Assembly: GCA_949592205.1 (NCBI GenBank)
Contig: CATIUR010000003.1
Location: 81,682,501 to 81,746,500, forward strand
Length of the DNA stretch: 64,000 bases
DNA from: Helichrysum umbraculigerum
Lineage: Eukaryota > Streptophyta > Magnoliopsida > Asterales > Asteraceae
Reading direction: 5' to 3'
This document shows, one piece after another, positions 1-9,102 of this stretch; the first letter of the stretch is position 1; each line of letters starts with the position of its first letter. The notes beneath the pieces were generated by a model that saw only the letters and a list, made by a program, of their open reading frames with translations, was not told the DNA's origin and made no database searches. Both the position numbers and the translations under genes were made by a program.

Positions 1-1561
1 TCAGAAAACAAAATATATTCTAAGTGTTGGAATCACTTTTCAACTACTAAATCAAATACGATGCTACTTATACATGAAAATACTATACTTTCGAGAGTAT
101 ACAACAACACTTGAATACGTACAAGACTATACTAAACTAACGTGAGATTTCACTCACACACGCACACGAGTTTACACTCGAAATACTTAGGAGATTACAC
201 TCCAACGAACTTACACTTGTACATTACACGGGATTACATCCGATACGAACTTACAAGTTCACTCACTAGTTACGTGCTGGATTACACGTTAACTGATACG
301 AACATACACTCGAATACTTACGAGGTTTCACTCGTACCCTTTGGGGTTTAAGCCCATTGGAACTTACGCAAATGATACATGCTGTAATACAAACAAACGA
401 TTATACGAGTATACTTTACAACTGTACAACTACTATGAATACATAATAATAATGGATGGAATTATTGTTATACACAGATAACAAACAGACCGTACAACCT
501 TTATACAAACTACGATTTACAAACGAATACAAACGTACAAACAAACTAATGGACATTAACTAGTTTGGGAACAACTAGCATGGATACTTTACAAGTATTC
601 CATTTACTTACTAAACCTTATACGTATTAGGACGCTAAGGGTTGCTAGTTCGGGATACTACTTGCTTACTTACTACATTGTCTGCCAGACTCAGGTGAGT
701 CTCACAGCCCCTACTTTACTGTTTTATACACTGGGGTGAGACGCATTACTGTTTTACATGAACACACAAAACTTACTTGCTGCCATGATTTACTTACTGT
801 ATGAGATTACGAATACGCCAACTGCATGAGTTTACGACTAATCCAATGAAATCCTCCTGAACCATAGTTGTTAGTTATGTGATAAGCGCGAGTTTTAGTA
901 TATGGATCCATATGGGACTGACAATCCCCGCCCGGGGTAGCACGCACTACCACGAACCGTTCCTGTAGAAACGGGCGTTTCTTACTCGTTCCGTATGAAT
1001 GTTTTGGATTACATTCATGAGGGGGTACCTATATTTACTGTACGTTAAGCTTCAACTATGGTGGCTCATGGCAATTGTATCAAACGGTTAGCATAACCTG
1101 CAACCACCCACTTATTAAAACTTAAGTAAACGATGAGCATAACCTGTGATCGTTACTTACTGGCTGGCTATGATTTACAAATACTACTTGTGTGTTCAAC
1201 TGTTTACTTACTTACAAACCTGTGAGATTCACCAACCTTTTGGTTGACCGTTTTAGTAATGCTTCTCAGGTACACAGCATAAGTAGGGATGCCCAGCAGG
1301 ATAAGCTTACTTAGCTCGAGTCACATGCATTTACAAGCTTGGAGATTTTATTACATTACTTTTGTACTTACTGTTATGTATTAAAATCTCTAGGAATTTA
1401 CTTGAACTCGAGCTTGTATTTTGAAACTACTTATGTATTAATGTAATAACTTTTCGAACGTCTCATTTAGAGTCGTTCACTGTATCCTTTGTGCTTGTGA
1501 TTATTGATTAGTAACACCCAAAACGTCGCTTCCGCAAACTGTTAAATTTGGGGGTGTTACA
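1..1561 (+). repeat. R1 5' LTR, 3' part only
   Basis: Position 1 matches position 6022 of the downstream copy, and the offset of 6021 holds to the end. The LTR closes with GGGGGTGTTACA directly before the PBS. The missing upstream part should contain the promoter and the TGTGTCGCA hairpin array seen in the 3' copy. Short palindromes with TTTACA- or ATTACA-like loops fill the first 350 bases. Confidence 0.93.
142..334 (+). repeat. Array of mini-palindromes in R1 5' LTR
   Basis: Successive small inverted repeats have different arms but similar loops: GTGAG/CTCAC at 142-157, CGAG-TTTACA-CTCG at 167-180, GGAG-ATTACA-CTCC at 190-203, GGAT-TAC-ATCC at 231-241, GAAC-TTACAA-GTTC at 247-260, CGTG/CACG at 273-288 and CGAG-GTTTCA-CTCG at 321-334. 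An open frame of 69 codons spans this stretch, but the repeat structure explains it better than a gene does. Confidence 0.8.
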
Positions 1562-1564
1562 GAT

Positions 1565-1577
1565 TGGTATCAGAGCC
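1565..1577 (+). other. R1 primer-binding site (initiator Met tRNA)
   Basis: TGGTATCAGAGCC lies three bases after the 5' LTR end. It is the standard plant sequence complementary to the 3' end of initiator methionine tRNA, which primes minus-strand DNA synthesis. Confidence 0.95.
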
Positions 1578-2448
1578 TAAAGTTATAGTGAACTAGGTTG
1601 CATTTAGTGGGCCTAGACTATGACCGTTAGGCAGTATTCCTCATTAGGTATAACTGGTTCAGGAATTACAGCATACAAGTTTAATTTAACATAGCCTGAT
1701 CAACTATGTACAATTAAATGAAGATGATGTGAGTTCTGAAAGGGGTTATGTTGAACCGGAATGCATTAGCTGACTCTGACCTCGAGAGAACCGGGACTTT
1801 TACTTGATTGTGCTAGACACACACTAGGCGGTTATGTGTTATATATATATATATATATATATACATAGGCCTCTTTCCCCGATACGATACTCTCTCTCGA
1901 CTACTACGAAATTAATATTCTTTAAAATTTCATCGAACAAACGACAACTCGATTCTCATCATTCTGTCCTTATTTAACTTTTATGAATTCACGAATACCG
2001 ACATACGTCCGAAGATCTCAACACCATTATAACCGACAACCATAGTTACTCGAACATCCTTCGATATGAAGATCGAGACTTTGTTTTCATTTGCTATTCC
2101 TATCTAATTCTACGTTTATAACATTCTACAATGTACACTACTGTACCGTTAGGTGTAACCAAATAAAACCATTTTCAGCTCAATTTTCGTCAGATTTCAA
2201 ATTATACAACCGACTTTTACTATCAAAATTTTATAACAAATGTATTTTTATCAAACTTGTTACAAAATTTCTCACAAAAATGTTTTATAAAATTTTCAAA
2301 AACTTCAAAACCGTATAAACTTATTTATAGTACACAACTTTAAACAACCTTCAAACTTTGGCACATTTTCTCTAAACTTACTAAAACCATCACAATCATA
2401 ATTCTTGTTCAAACCTTCACATGTTCTTTATTTATTGTTTCAAGGAAC
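1578..2448 (+). other. R1 untranslated leader
   Basis: This is about 870 bases between the PBS and the gag start, with no convincing gene. A run of TA dinucleotides occurs near 1843-1861. The same leader, diverged, is found in R2 (13868-14731) and its first part in R8 (from 48629), so it belongs to the family. Confidence 0.8.
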
Positions 2449-3540
2449 ATGCCTCCTCCACGACAAATCACTCTTACTGAAGCCGAAGTAGCGGGTATAA
2501 CTGCCCGTAGTGTGGCTCAAGCTCTAGCTACCCGGACTTCAGCCCCTGGTAGCGAAGATACCGCTAATACTGGACCACAACCCAAAACCTGCACCTACAA
2601 GGACTTCCAAAACTGCAAACCCTTAAGCTTTGCAGGTACTGAAGGAGCGATTGGTCTGATTCGTTGGACCGAGAAAATCGAGTCAGTATTCCTCATTTGC
2701 AACTGCAAGGAAGAGGATAAAGTTAAATTCGCCACCAGCACCTTTTCTGACACCGCTCTTACCTGGTGGAACACCTATGCACAGACTGTGAGCGTTGCCG
2801 AGGCTTACAAACTACAGTGGGATGAACTGAAGATTATGCTGAGGGGCGAGTACTGCCCAAGAGATGAGCTGAAACAATTGGAAGTAGAATTCTGGAATCA
2901 CAAGATGCAGGGTGATGACATCACCGGCTACACCAACCGTTTTCACCAGCTGGCACTCTTGTGCCCATCCATGGTTGATCCTGAGTACAAAAGGATCGAA
3001 AAATACGTCGACGGACTTCCTGAGCGACTTCAAGATCTGGTGACTTCATCTAAACCGGGAACCATCCAGAGCGCCATTCGTATGGCTCATGAGTTAACGG
3101 CTAATTCTGTCCGCCGCGGCTCGACTTCAACCCCGTCTGCGAGTAACAAACGTAAATGGGAAGTGAGTCCCCACTCATCCAACCCGACTTCTGACAAAAA
3201 GCTTGCAATTGTCAACGTCAATGACTCAAAGGCTTACAAGGGGAGCAAGCCTTACTGCTCCAAATGTAGCCGCCATCATAACGGCTCCTGTCCCTGCACT
3301 AAGTGCAAGAAATTCGGGCACCTGGCTCAAGACTGCCGAACCAACCCCACTGGTACTGATACTTCTGCACCCAAAACCTGCTATGAGTGCAACGGTACCG
3401 GGCACTTCAGGAAGGATTGCCCTAAGCTGAAACCCCGAACCAACAATACAAGGAGTAGAGCTTATGTAATCAATGCTAGGGAGGATGACCCAAATCCGAG
3501 ACTCTGTGATTTACTCAACCCGGGTACGCTTATTCTTTGA
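2449..3540 (+). CDS. gag: R1 Gag (capsid-nucleocapsid), intact, 363 residues
   Basis: This Gag structural protein would form the virus-like particle and bind element RNA. Residues about 58-220 match a plant Ty3/gypsy capsid region (GTEGAIGL...RW near 63-73, ALTWWN near 103-108). Residues 235-262 are basic and Lys/Ser-rich. A Cys/His cluster at about 270-281 is followed by two CCHC knuckles: C283, C286, H291, C296 and C311, C314, H319, C324. The frame ends just after a YVINAREDDP stretch. In R3 the matching place runs on into protease, so R1 has lost everything from protease onward. The sister Gag in R2 has the same length and about 25 differences by eye, and neither has a stop or frameshift, which suggests the gene is still under selection. 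The ATG lies just after an ordinary leader and matches that of R2 and R3. Confidence 0.93.
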   Translation: MPPPRQITLTEAEVAGITARSVAQALATRTSAPGSEDTANTGPQPKTCTYKDFQNCKPLSFAGTEGAIGLIRWTEKIESVFLICNCKEEDKVKFATSTFSDTALTWWNTYAQTVSVAEAYKLQWDELKIMLRGEYCPRDELKQLEVEFWNHKMQGDDITGYTNRFHQLALLCPSMVDPEYKRIEKYVDGLPERLQDLVTSSKPGTIQSAIRMAHELTANSVRRGSTSTPSASNKRKWEVSPHSSNPTSDKKLAIVNVNDSKAYKGSKPYCSKCSRHHNGSCPCTKCKKFGHLAQDCRTNPTGTDTSAPKTCYECNGTGHFRKDCPKLKPRTNNTRSRAYVINAREDDPNPRLCDLLNPGTLIL

Positions 3541-3839
3541 CTACCCGAATCTGTTTTCTCATAAATCTCTCGCTTAATGACTTATGTATAACTGTATTTA
3601 TTCTGTGTGTTTTCTTTGATCCTAAGTACACAATAGGATTAGGAAACGACCGACTACTTAAATCCCGACAACACAATTTGCCTTACACTTTAGATACAGT
3701 AACCTAAACTCCCTTCCCAATTATCTCACACTGGTTGAGACCGGGAACTCGTATGCTATTCGTTACTTTAAACAGATAAATTAATATAACTTCACTTACT
3801 TGAGGCAAATTCTTAAATAGAACACTTATTTCGTAGGAA

Positions 3840-4478
3840 ATGACAACTCACTCCATCAACAACCCTACACTGCAAAATGAACTGCTCAGTGAGGAACCGA
3901 AGATGTTTCCTTACCTCCTCGAACTCGAGTGTGATACAGAACACTCTGCTGAATCAGCAGCAGCACCTGCCTCTCCTGCTGCTCTAACTGCTGCAAAAGC
4001 ACCAGTTGATGTAACCTTGACTGCTGAATCAGTCAGCCACCTTAACCAAACTATTGATTCGCTGCGAAAACAACTGACTGAAGCACGGGAAGACATTGAT
4101 GACCTACGACGAATTGCTTTCCAAAATGACATACGTATGCGTGAATACGAGCTACGTTTGATAGCTTTAGAAAACCCTACTTCACCACCAACTTCCCAAA
4201 GTACTCCTACTGAAGAGGATACCGACACTGACTGTACGTCACCTCCAGCAAAAAGGGTGAAGATTTCTCCCTTCAACTCTGCAGGGAACTACTTGGGAAA
4301 GAAACCTTACTGTTCTAAGTGCACTCGGCATCATGAAGGACCGTGTACCTTACCTATCGGTCGATGCAAGTCCTACCCTAAGAATACTAACTCCCCCAAG
4401 GCGAAACTCTGCTTCAACTGTGGGAGTGCTGGCCATCTCAAGGCCAAATGCCCACTACCTCCCGGCAACAAAATTTAG
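3840..4478 (+). CDS. R1 second ORF: coiled-coil, basic and zinc-knuckle protein, 212 residues
   Basis: I do not recognise this as a named retrotransposon protein. From N to C terminus there is an acidic and Ala-rich stretch (15-60), a heptad-like helix at about 64-112 (HLNQTIDSLRKQL followed by EAREDIDDLRR), a Ser/Thr/Pro linker, a short basic motif PPAKRVKI (135-142) like a nuclear localisation signal, a Cys/His cluster PYCSKCTRHHEGPC (157-169) and one CCHC knuckle, C191, C194, H199, C204. The Cys/His cluster closely resembles the one in the Gag of the same element, so part of the protein may be a gag duplicate joined to a coiled coil. A first knuckle that is intact in R7 is degenerate here. 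A relative is coded at 44687-45340. It lies 299 bases after gag and 160 bases before the 3' LTR. Inferred role: an RNA-binding, self-associating accessory factor. This is not proven. Confidence 0.75.
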   Translation: MTTHSINNPTLQNELLSEEPKMFPYLLELECDTEHSAESAAAPASPAALTAAKAPVDVTLTAESVSHLNQTIDSLRKQLTEAREDIDDLRRIAFQNDIRMREYELRLIALENPTSPPTSQSTPTEEDTDTDCTSPPAKRVKISPFNSAGNYLGKKPYCSKCTRHHEGPCTLPIGRCKSYPKNTNSPKAKLCFNCGSAGHLKAKCPLPPGNKI

Positions 4479-4623
4479 GGTACGTTACCACTTAACGATT
4501 ACTTGATTTCAAACACTGTAGGACCTACCCTACAACTGTAGGCTGCTAGTACACATTGTAGCTACCTGACTAGTATAGAACTATCGATTACTACTTCGAA
4601 CAAATTTCGGGACGAAATTTTAT
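4479..4623 (+). other. R1 3' untranslated stretch
   Basis: This short tail between the second ORF and the PPT is shared with R2, where it follows gag directly because the second ORF is missing. Confidence 0.6.
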
Positions 4624-4637
4624 TAACAAGGGGAGAA
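4624..4637 (+). other. R1 polypurine tract
   Basis: AACAAGGGGAGAA directly precedes the LTR start TGTAACAACCCC. It is the plus-strand primer site. The same sequence, inverted, flanks the 3' LTR of R2 at 12415-12428. Confidence 0.9.
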
Positions 4638-5717
4638 TGTAACAACCCCAAAATTAGGATCAATTTAAAATTTTCCTAATTACGTGTTTATTACTTGTAT
4701 ATAATATGAAATAGGATTATATACGTTAATTACTATATGTATATATGGATGGAATATATATATATATATGCGTATACGATTCGTACATATCGTATAAAAC
4801 AACAAGTGTACAAACTTGCGGACATTGGTAAAACACTTATTAAATAATGTGAAATTATTTAATTACTTTGACTATTACTTTATATTATGTTTATAATATA
4901 ACGGAAAACGTACGTTTTAATTAAAACGTCACCGAACTCTCTGAAAACTCGACCAACCGACGAAACAAAACAAAGTTATGTTTTATAACTCAAAAACTAG
5001 TATTTTGATAAAATACTTCAACTTAATTATCGAGTAATATTTCGTAATTTAAGATGTATATTTAATCGCGTACAAAATGATTTTTAACGTTTAAACGACC
5101 GGGGAAACGAACACCGCACGGGGCGCAAACACGAGGGAACAATATTTGGTGAGATCCACACATGGTGGACCCCACCATGGGCCGGCCAAGGTGAGGGGTG
5201 CCAAACCCTCACCCTTTTCCTCACTCTCTCACTCAATCTCACACCCTCACTCAATCTTTCTCTCCTCTCTCTCTCTCTCAATCGGTAATCTCTCTCTCTC
5301 TCTAAAACCAACACTAAACCACCCTAAAAACACCACAAAAACACCTCGGAAGCTAGGCTCGGTTTGGAGAAAAGTGATCACGAGAACGAGAGCTACAATC
5401 CTATCTTTTCAGATTTTCGTTTCGACAACTTTGTAAGTTTTCCGGCGACCCGAAACTTTTCCGATTATTTTTATTTTGCTAGATTAATGTTTCCCTAACT
5501 TAGTAATGTCCAAATATGTAATCTAAACTCGTTTTTGAACACTTTTACGAAAATGTCGGTTTCGGTCATTTTAAAGAAAACGACACCACAAACATTAAAA
5601 ACAACTACCAATAGTTATTATGGACTTATTACAACATATTAAAGCTAGTATAAAAGTTCTAGACCCAACGGAAACCGGAAAATACGTTTTCGGAAACTTA
5701 AATTCCGAACAGACCTC

Positions 5718-6010
5718 TTGTGTCGCATCGGACCAAAAATTTCATGCGACACAACACTGTGTCGCATGTTATGTCGCACATTATGTCGCAATGTATGCGA
5801 CACAACGCTTATGTCGCATTATATGTCGTACCATCTACGACGCAAAGTTTACCTATCGCTTGATTGCGACACAACGACTATGTCGTATCATTGTGTCGTA
5901 CCCTTGTCTGCGACACAACCATTGTGTCGCATAAACACTAAATCAGAAACAAATCCATACGACACAGACCTTATGTCGCATACGGTCTGCGACACAAGCC
6001 TTGTGTCGCA
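5718..6010 (+). repeat. TGTGTCGCA hairpin array in R1 LTR
   Basis: GCGACACAA/TTGTGTCGC words recur in both orientations. The clearest unit is TGCGACACAA-CCA-TTGTGTCGCA at 5909-5931. Others have worn arms such as TATGTCGCA. The array lies downstream of the likely transcription start, so it should be in the RNA. The same 23-base unit with other loops occurs in R3 and R10. The 5' LTR copy is outside the window. Confidence 0.88.
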
Positions 6011-6162
6011 GAAAGCCCAGATCAGAAAACAAAATATATTCTAAGTGTTGGAATCACTTTTCAACTACTAAATCAAATACGATGCTACTTATACATGAAA
6101 ATACTATACTTTCGAGAGTATACAACAACACTTGAATACGTACAAGACTATACTAAACTAAC

Positions 6163-6355
6163 GTGAGATTTCACTCACACACGCACACGAGTTTACACTC
6201 GAAATACTTAGGAGATTACACTCCAACGAACTTACACTTGTACATTACACGGGATTACATCCGATACGAACTTACAAGTTCACTCACTAGTTACGTGCTG
6301 GATTACACGTTAACTGATACGAACATACACTCGAATACTTACGAGGTTTCACTCG
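6163..6355 (+). repeat. Array of mini-palindromes in R1 3' LTR
   Basis: This is the downstream copy of the array at 142-334, with identical units. Confidence 0.8.
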
Positions 6356-7582
6356 TACCCTTTGGGGTTTAAGCCCATTGGAACTTACGCAAACGATACA
6401 TGCTGTAATACAAACAAACGATTATACGAGTATACTTTACAACTGTACAACTACTATGAATACATAATAATAATGGATGGAATTATTATTATACACAGAT
6501 AACAAACAGACCGTACAACCTTTATACAAACTACGATTTACAAACGAATACAAACGTACAAACAAACTAATGGACATTAACTAGTTTGGGAACAACTAGC
6601 ATGGATACTTTACAAGTATTCCATTTACTTACTAAACCTTATACGTATTAGGACGCTAAGGGTTGCTAGTTCGGGATACTACTTGCTTACTTACTACATT
6701 GTCTTCCAGACTCAGGTGAGTCTCACAGCCCCTACTTTACTGTTTTATACTCAGGGGTGAGACGCATTACTGTTTTACATGAACACACAAAACTTACTTG
6801 CTGCCATGATTTACTTACTGTATGAGATTACGAATACGCCAACTGCATGAGTTTACGACTAATCCAATGAAATCCTCCTGAACCATAGTTGTTAGTTATG
6901 TGATAAGCGCGAGTTTTAGTATATGGATCCATATGGGACTGACAATCCCCGCCCGGGGTAGCACGCACTACCACGAACCGTTCCTGTAGAAACGGGCGTT
7001 TCTTACTCGTTCCGTATGAATGTTTTGGATTACATTCATGAGGGGGTACCTATATTTACTGTACGTTAAGCTTCAACTATGGTGGCTCATGGCAATTGTA
7101 TCAAACGGTTAGCATAACCTGCAACCACCCACTTATTAAAACTTAAGTAAACAATGAGCATAACCTGTGATCGTTACTTATTGGCTGGCTATGATTTACA
7201 AATACTACTTGTGTGTTCAACTGTTTACTTACTTACAAACATGTGAGATTCACCAACCTTTTGGTTGACCGTTTTAGTAATGCTTCTCAGGTACACAGCA
7301 TCAGTAGGGATGCCCAGCAGGATAAGCTTACTTAGCTCGAGTCACATGCATTTACAAGCTTGGAGATTTTATTACATTACTTTTGTACTTACTGTTATGT
7401 ATTAGAATCTCTAGGAATTTACTTGAACTCGAGCTTGTATTTTGAAACTACTTATGTATTAATGTAATAACTTTTCGAACGTCTCATTTAGAGTCGTTCA
7501 CTGTATCCTTTGTGCTTGTGATTATTGATTAGTAACACCCAAAACGTCGCTTCCGCAAACTGTTAAATTTGGGGGTGTTACA

Positions 7583-9102
7583 GTGGTAGACCAGGTAGTT
7601 CTTCGGGAAAGACTTCTGGAAAGTCTCGAACAATCGGGACATCCTCAAGTCGCTTCGCCTCTGACTTTTTCTCCATGATGTGCGCGAGGATTGCTGGGTA
7701 ACCCTTTCTCAGAAATTTCCGGGTTTTTAGGCAAGATATAATGTTAAGCCTCGTCCCACAGGTCTCCCCCTGTATGACCAAGGTTCTACCGACGGCGAGA
7801 GGTATGCGAACAATTTTGTCATGGCAAATGATTTCGGCGCGATGTTTGGACAACCAGTCCATGCCTACGATGACATCGAAACTTCCTATCTCAACAGGCA
7901 TAAGATCTATGGAGAAGGTTTCGTCGGCTAGATTTAAGGTGCAATTAGGTATCACACTATTGGTTTCTATCAATTTGCCATTTGCTAGCTCTACGGTGTA
8001 CTTAACGTCTAAAGCAACAGGTGTAATATCAAGTAGAGGGCAAAATTCATCGGAAATAAAACTTCTATCGGCACCAGTATCAAACAGAATAGAAGCAGTT
8101 AAATTGTTGAGGAGGAACATACCCGTGACCACATTCGGGTCCTGACGGGCGTCCCCTGAGTTGATCACGAAGGCGCTACTTTTGACGTTGTTGTTGTTGC
8201 GGTGGTTGTTGTTGTTGCTGCCCTTATTCTTCAATTTTGGGCAAGAATCCCTAAAGTGTCCTGGGTTTCCACATTCGTAGCAGGACTTAGGTTGTCGGGC
8301 ATTTTTGTCAGAGGGGTTGTTGTTGGATTTGGGGGCTCCTGCAGTTGTTGCAAGGGGGGTTGCACTGACCAAAATGGTGATAGTTGCACTTGGGACAATA
8401 AGGCCTGTCCCCGGTGTAGCTGCGGTTGGATTCAGAGTTAGTGGTGTAGACTTGGATGGCGTTGTTTTTCTTGTTTGAGTTGTGGTGGTGTTCAGTGGAT
8501 TTGCGTTTGTTGTTGTTGGAGGATGAGGGGTTGGAGGTCTCACGGCTGACAACTAGAGCCATGAGTTCGTGGGCCAATCGAATGACACTCTCAGTGGTGG
8601 TTGGTTTGGATGAAGCGACGTTTCCCTGGATGTTCTCGGGGAGTCCACGAATGTATTTCTTAATGCCCTTACTTTCCGGTTCGACCAAACTCGGGCATAA
8701 TAAAGCAAACTGCTGAAATTTGGTGGTATATTCAGCAACGTCATTTCCCTGCACCTCCAGATGCCAGAATTCTTCTTCCAGCCTGTGCAATTCCTCTTCA
8801 GGACAGTATTTTTCCGTCAGTTTCTTCTTCAGTTCGGCCCAAGGAAGCCGATTTGCAACCTCAAGACCTACAGAGTTTGCGTGGGTTTTACACCACGTGA
8901 GTGCACCTTCCTGAAAGGTGTAAGCAGCGAATTTGACCTTGTTGTTCTCAGTGCAATCGCAGAGACTGAAAACAGATTCCGTGCGCTCAATCCAACGGAT
9001 TAAGCCAATGGCACCTTCCGTGCCCTTGAAGTATAGCGGTTTACAGCTAAGAAAGTCCTTATAGGAGCAAGGTTTGGGTGGTGGAGTATTGGTTGCTGTG
9101 TC
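7583..9102 (-). pseudogene. gag: R3 gag-protease fragment, interrupted on both sides
   Basis: Read leftward from 9102, the frame is open to 8308. It codes a Ty3/gypsy capsid region related to that of R1 (GTEGAIGL, ALTW) and a Cys/His cluster. A one-base frameshift in or beside a C run near 8330-8338 moves the reading to a second frame that runs to 7583. This second part has a CCHC knuckle (CYECGNPGHFRDSC), then a retropepsin with its LFDTGADRSF active site and IVGMDWL, then the RDFPEVFPEELPGLP stretch that opens RT in these elements. R1 begins at that point. The first 37 or so residues of this gag are at 18057-18166, on the other side of R2. R3 was therefore a standard gag-pro-pol element, and pol lies to the left of the window. 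Confidence 0.9.
9098..9102. repeat. R2 target-site duplication, left copy
   Basis: GTGTC flanks R2 on the left and recurs at 18057-18061. It lies within the gag of R3. Confidence 0.95.

Larger units (their letters stand above)
1..7582 (+). mobile_element. R1: non-autonomous Ty3/gypsy LTR retrotransposon with gag plus a second ORF
   Basis: The 5' LTR is cut by the window edge (1-1561). It is followed by an initiator-Met PBS, a gag ORF, a second coiled-coil/CCHC ORF, a purine-rich PPT and a full 3' LTR (4638-7582). The internal part is only about 3.1 kb and has no protease, RT, RNase H or integrase, so the element must rely on enzymes from elsewhere (the TR-GAG type of non-autonomous element). 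The overlapping parts of the two LTRs align over 1561 bp with no net indel and about 10 substitutions by eye (about 0.6%), so the insertion is young. It sits in the pol region of R3. The left target-site duplicate lies outside the window. The long LTRs and the initiator-Met PBS suggest the Tekay/Del chromovirus group, but no integrase is present to confirm this. Confidence 0.9.
4638..7582 (+). repeat. R1 3' LTR, complete (2945 bp)
   Basis: It starts TGTAACAACCCC and ends GGGGGTGTTACA. In order it holds an AT-rich first 450 bases, a segment with a CT-rich tract (5217-5310) that resembles a transcribed leader, the hairpin array at 5718-6010, the mini-palindromes at 6163-6355 and a 3' end shared with R2. 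The sequence after 7582 is R3, so this is a true insertion boundary. I could not fix the TATA box or the poly(A) site. Confidence 0.93.

Noticed and set aside
142..351. 69-codon open frame, repeated at 6163-6372
   Set aside because: It lies wholly in LTR sequence made of short palindromes. Its recurrence only reflects the LTR pair.
1843..1863. TA microsatellite as a regulatory site
   Set aside because: It is a simple repeat in the R1 leader with a counterpart in R2. Nothing shows a function.
5084..5314. Arg/Glu-rich open frame on the minus strand
   Set aside because: It is translation of the CT-rich tract in the R1 LTR.
5718..6010. Auxin-response-factor type sites (TGTCGC words in inverted pairs)
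   Set aside because: The core resembles TGTCNN, but the arrays lie downstream of the likely promoter and the spacing varies. There is no positive evidence.
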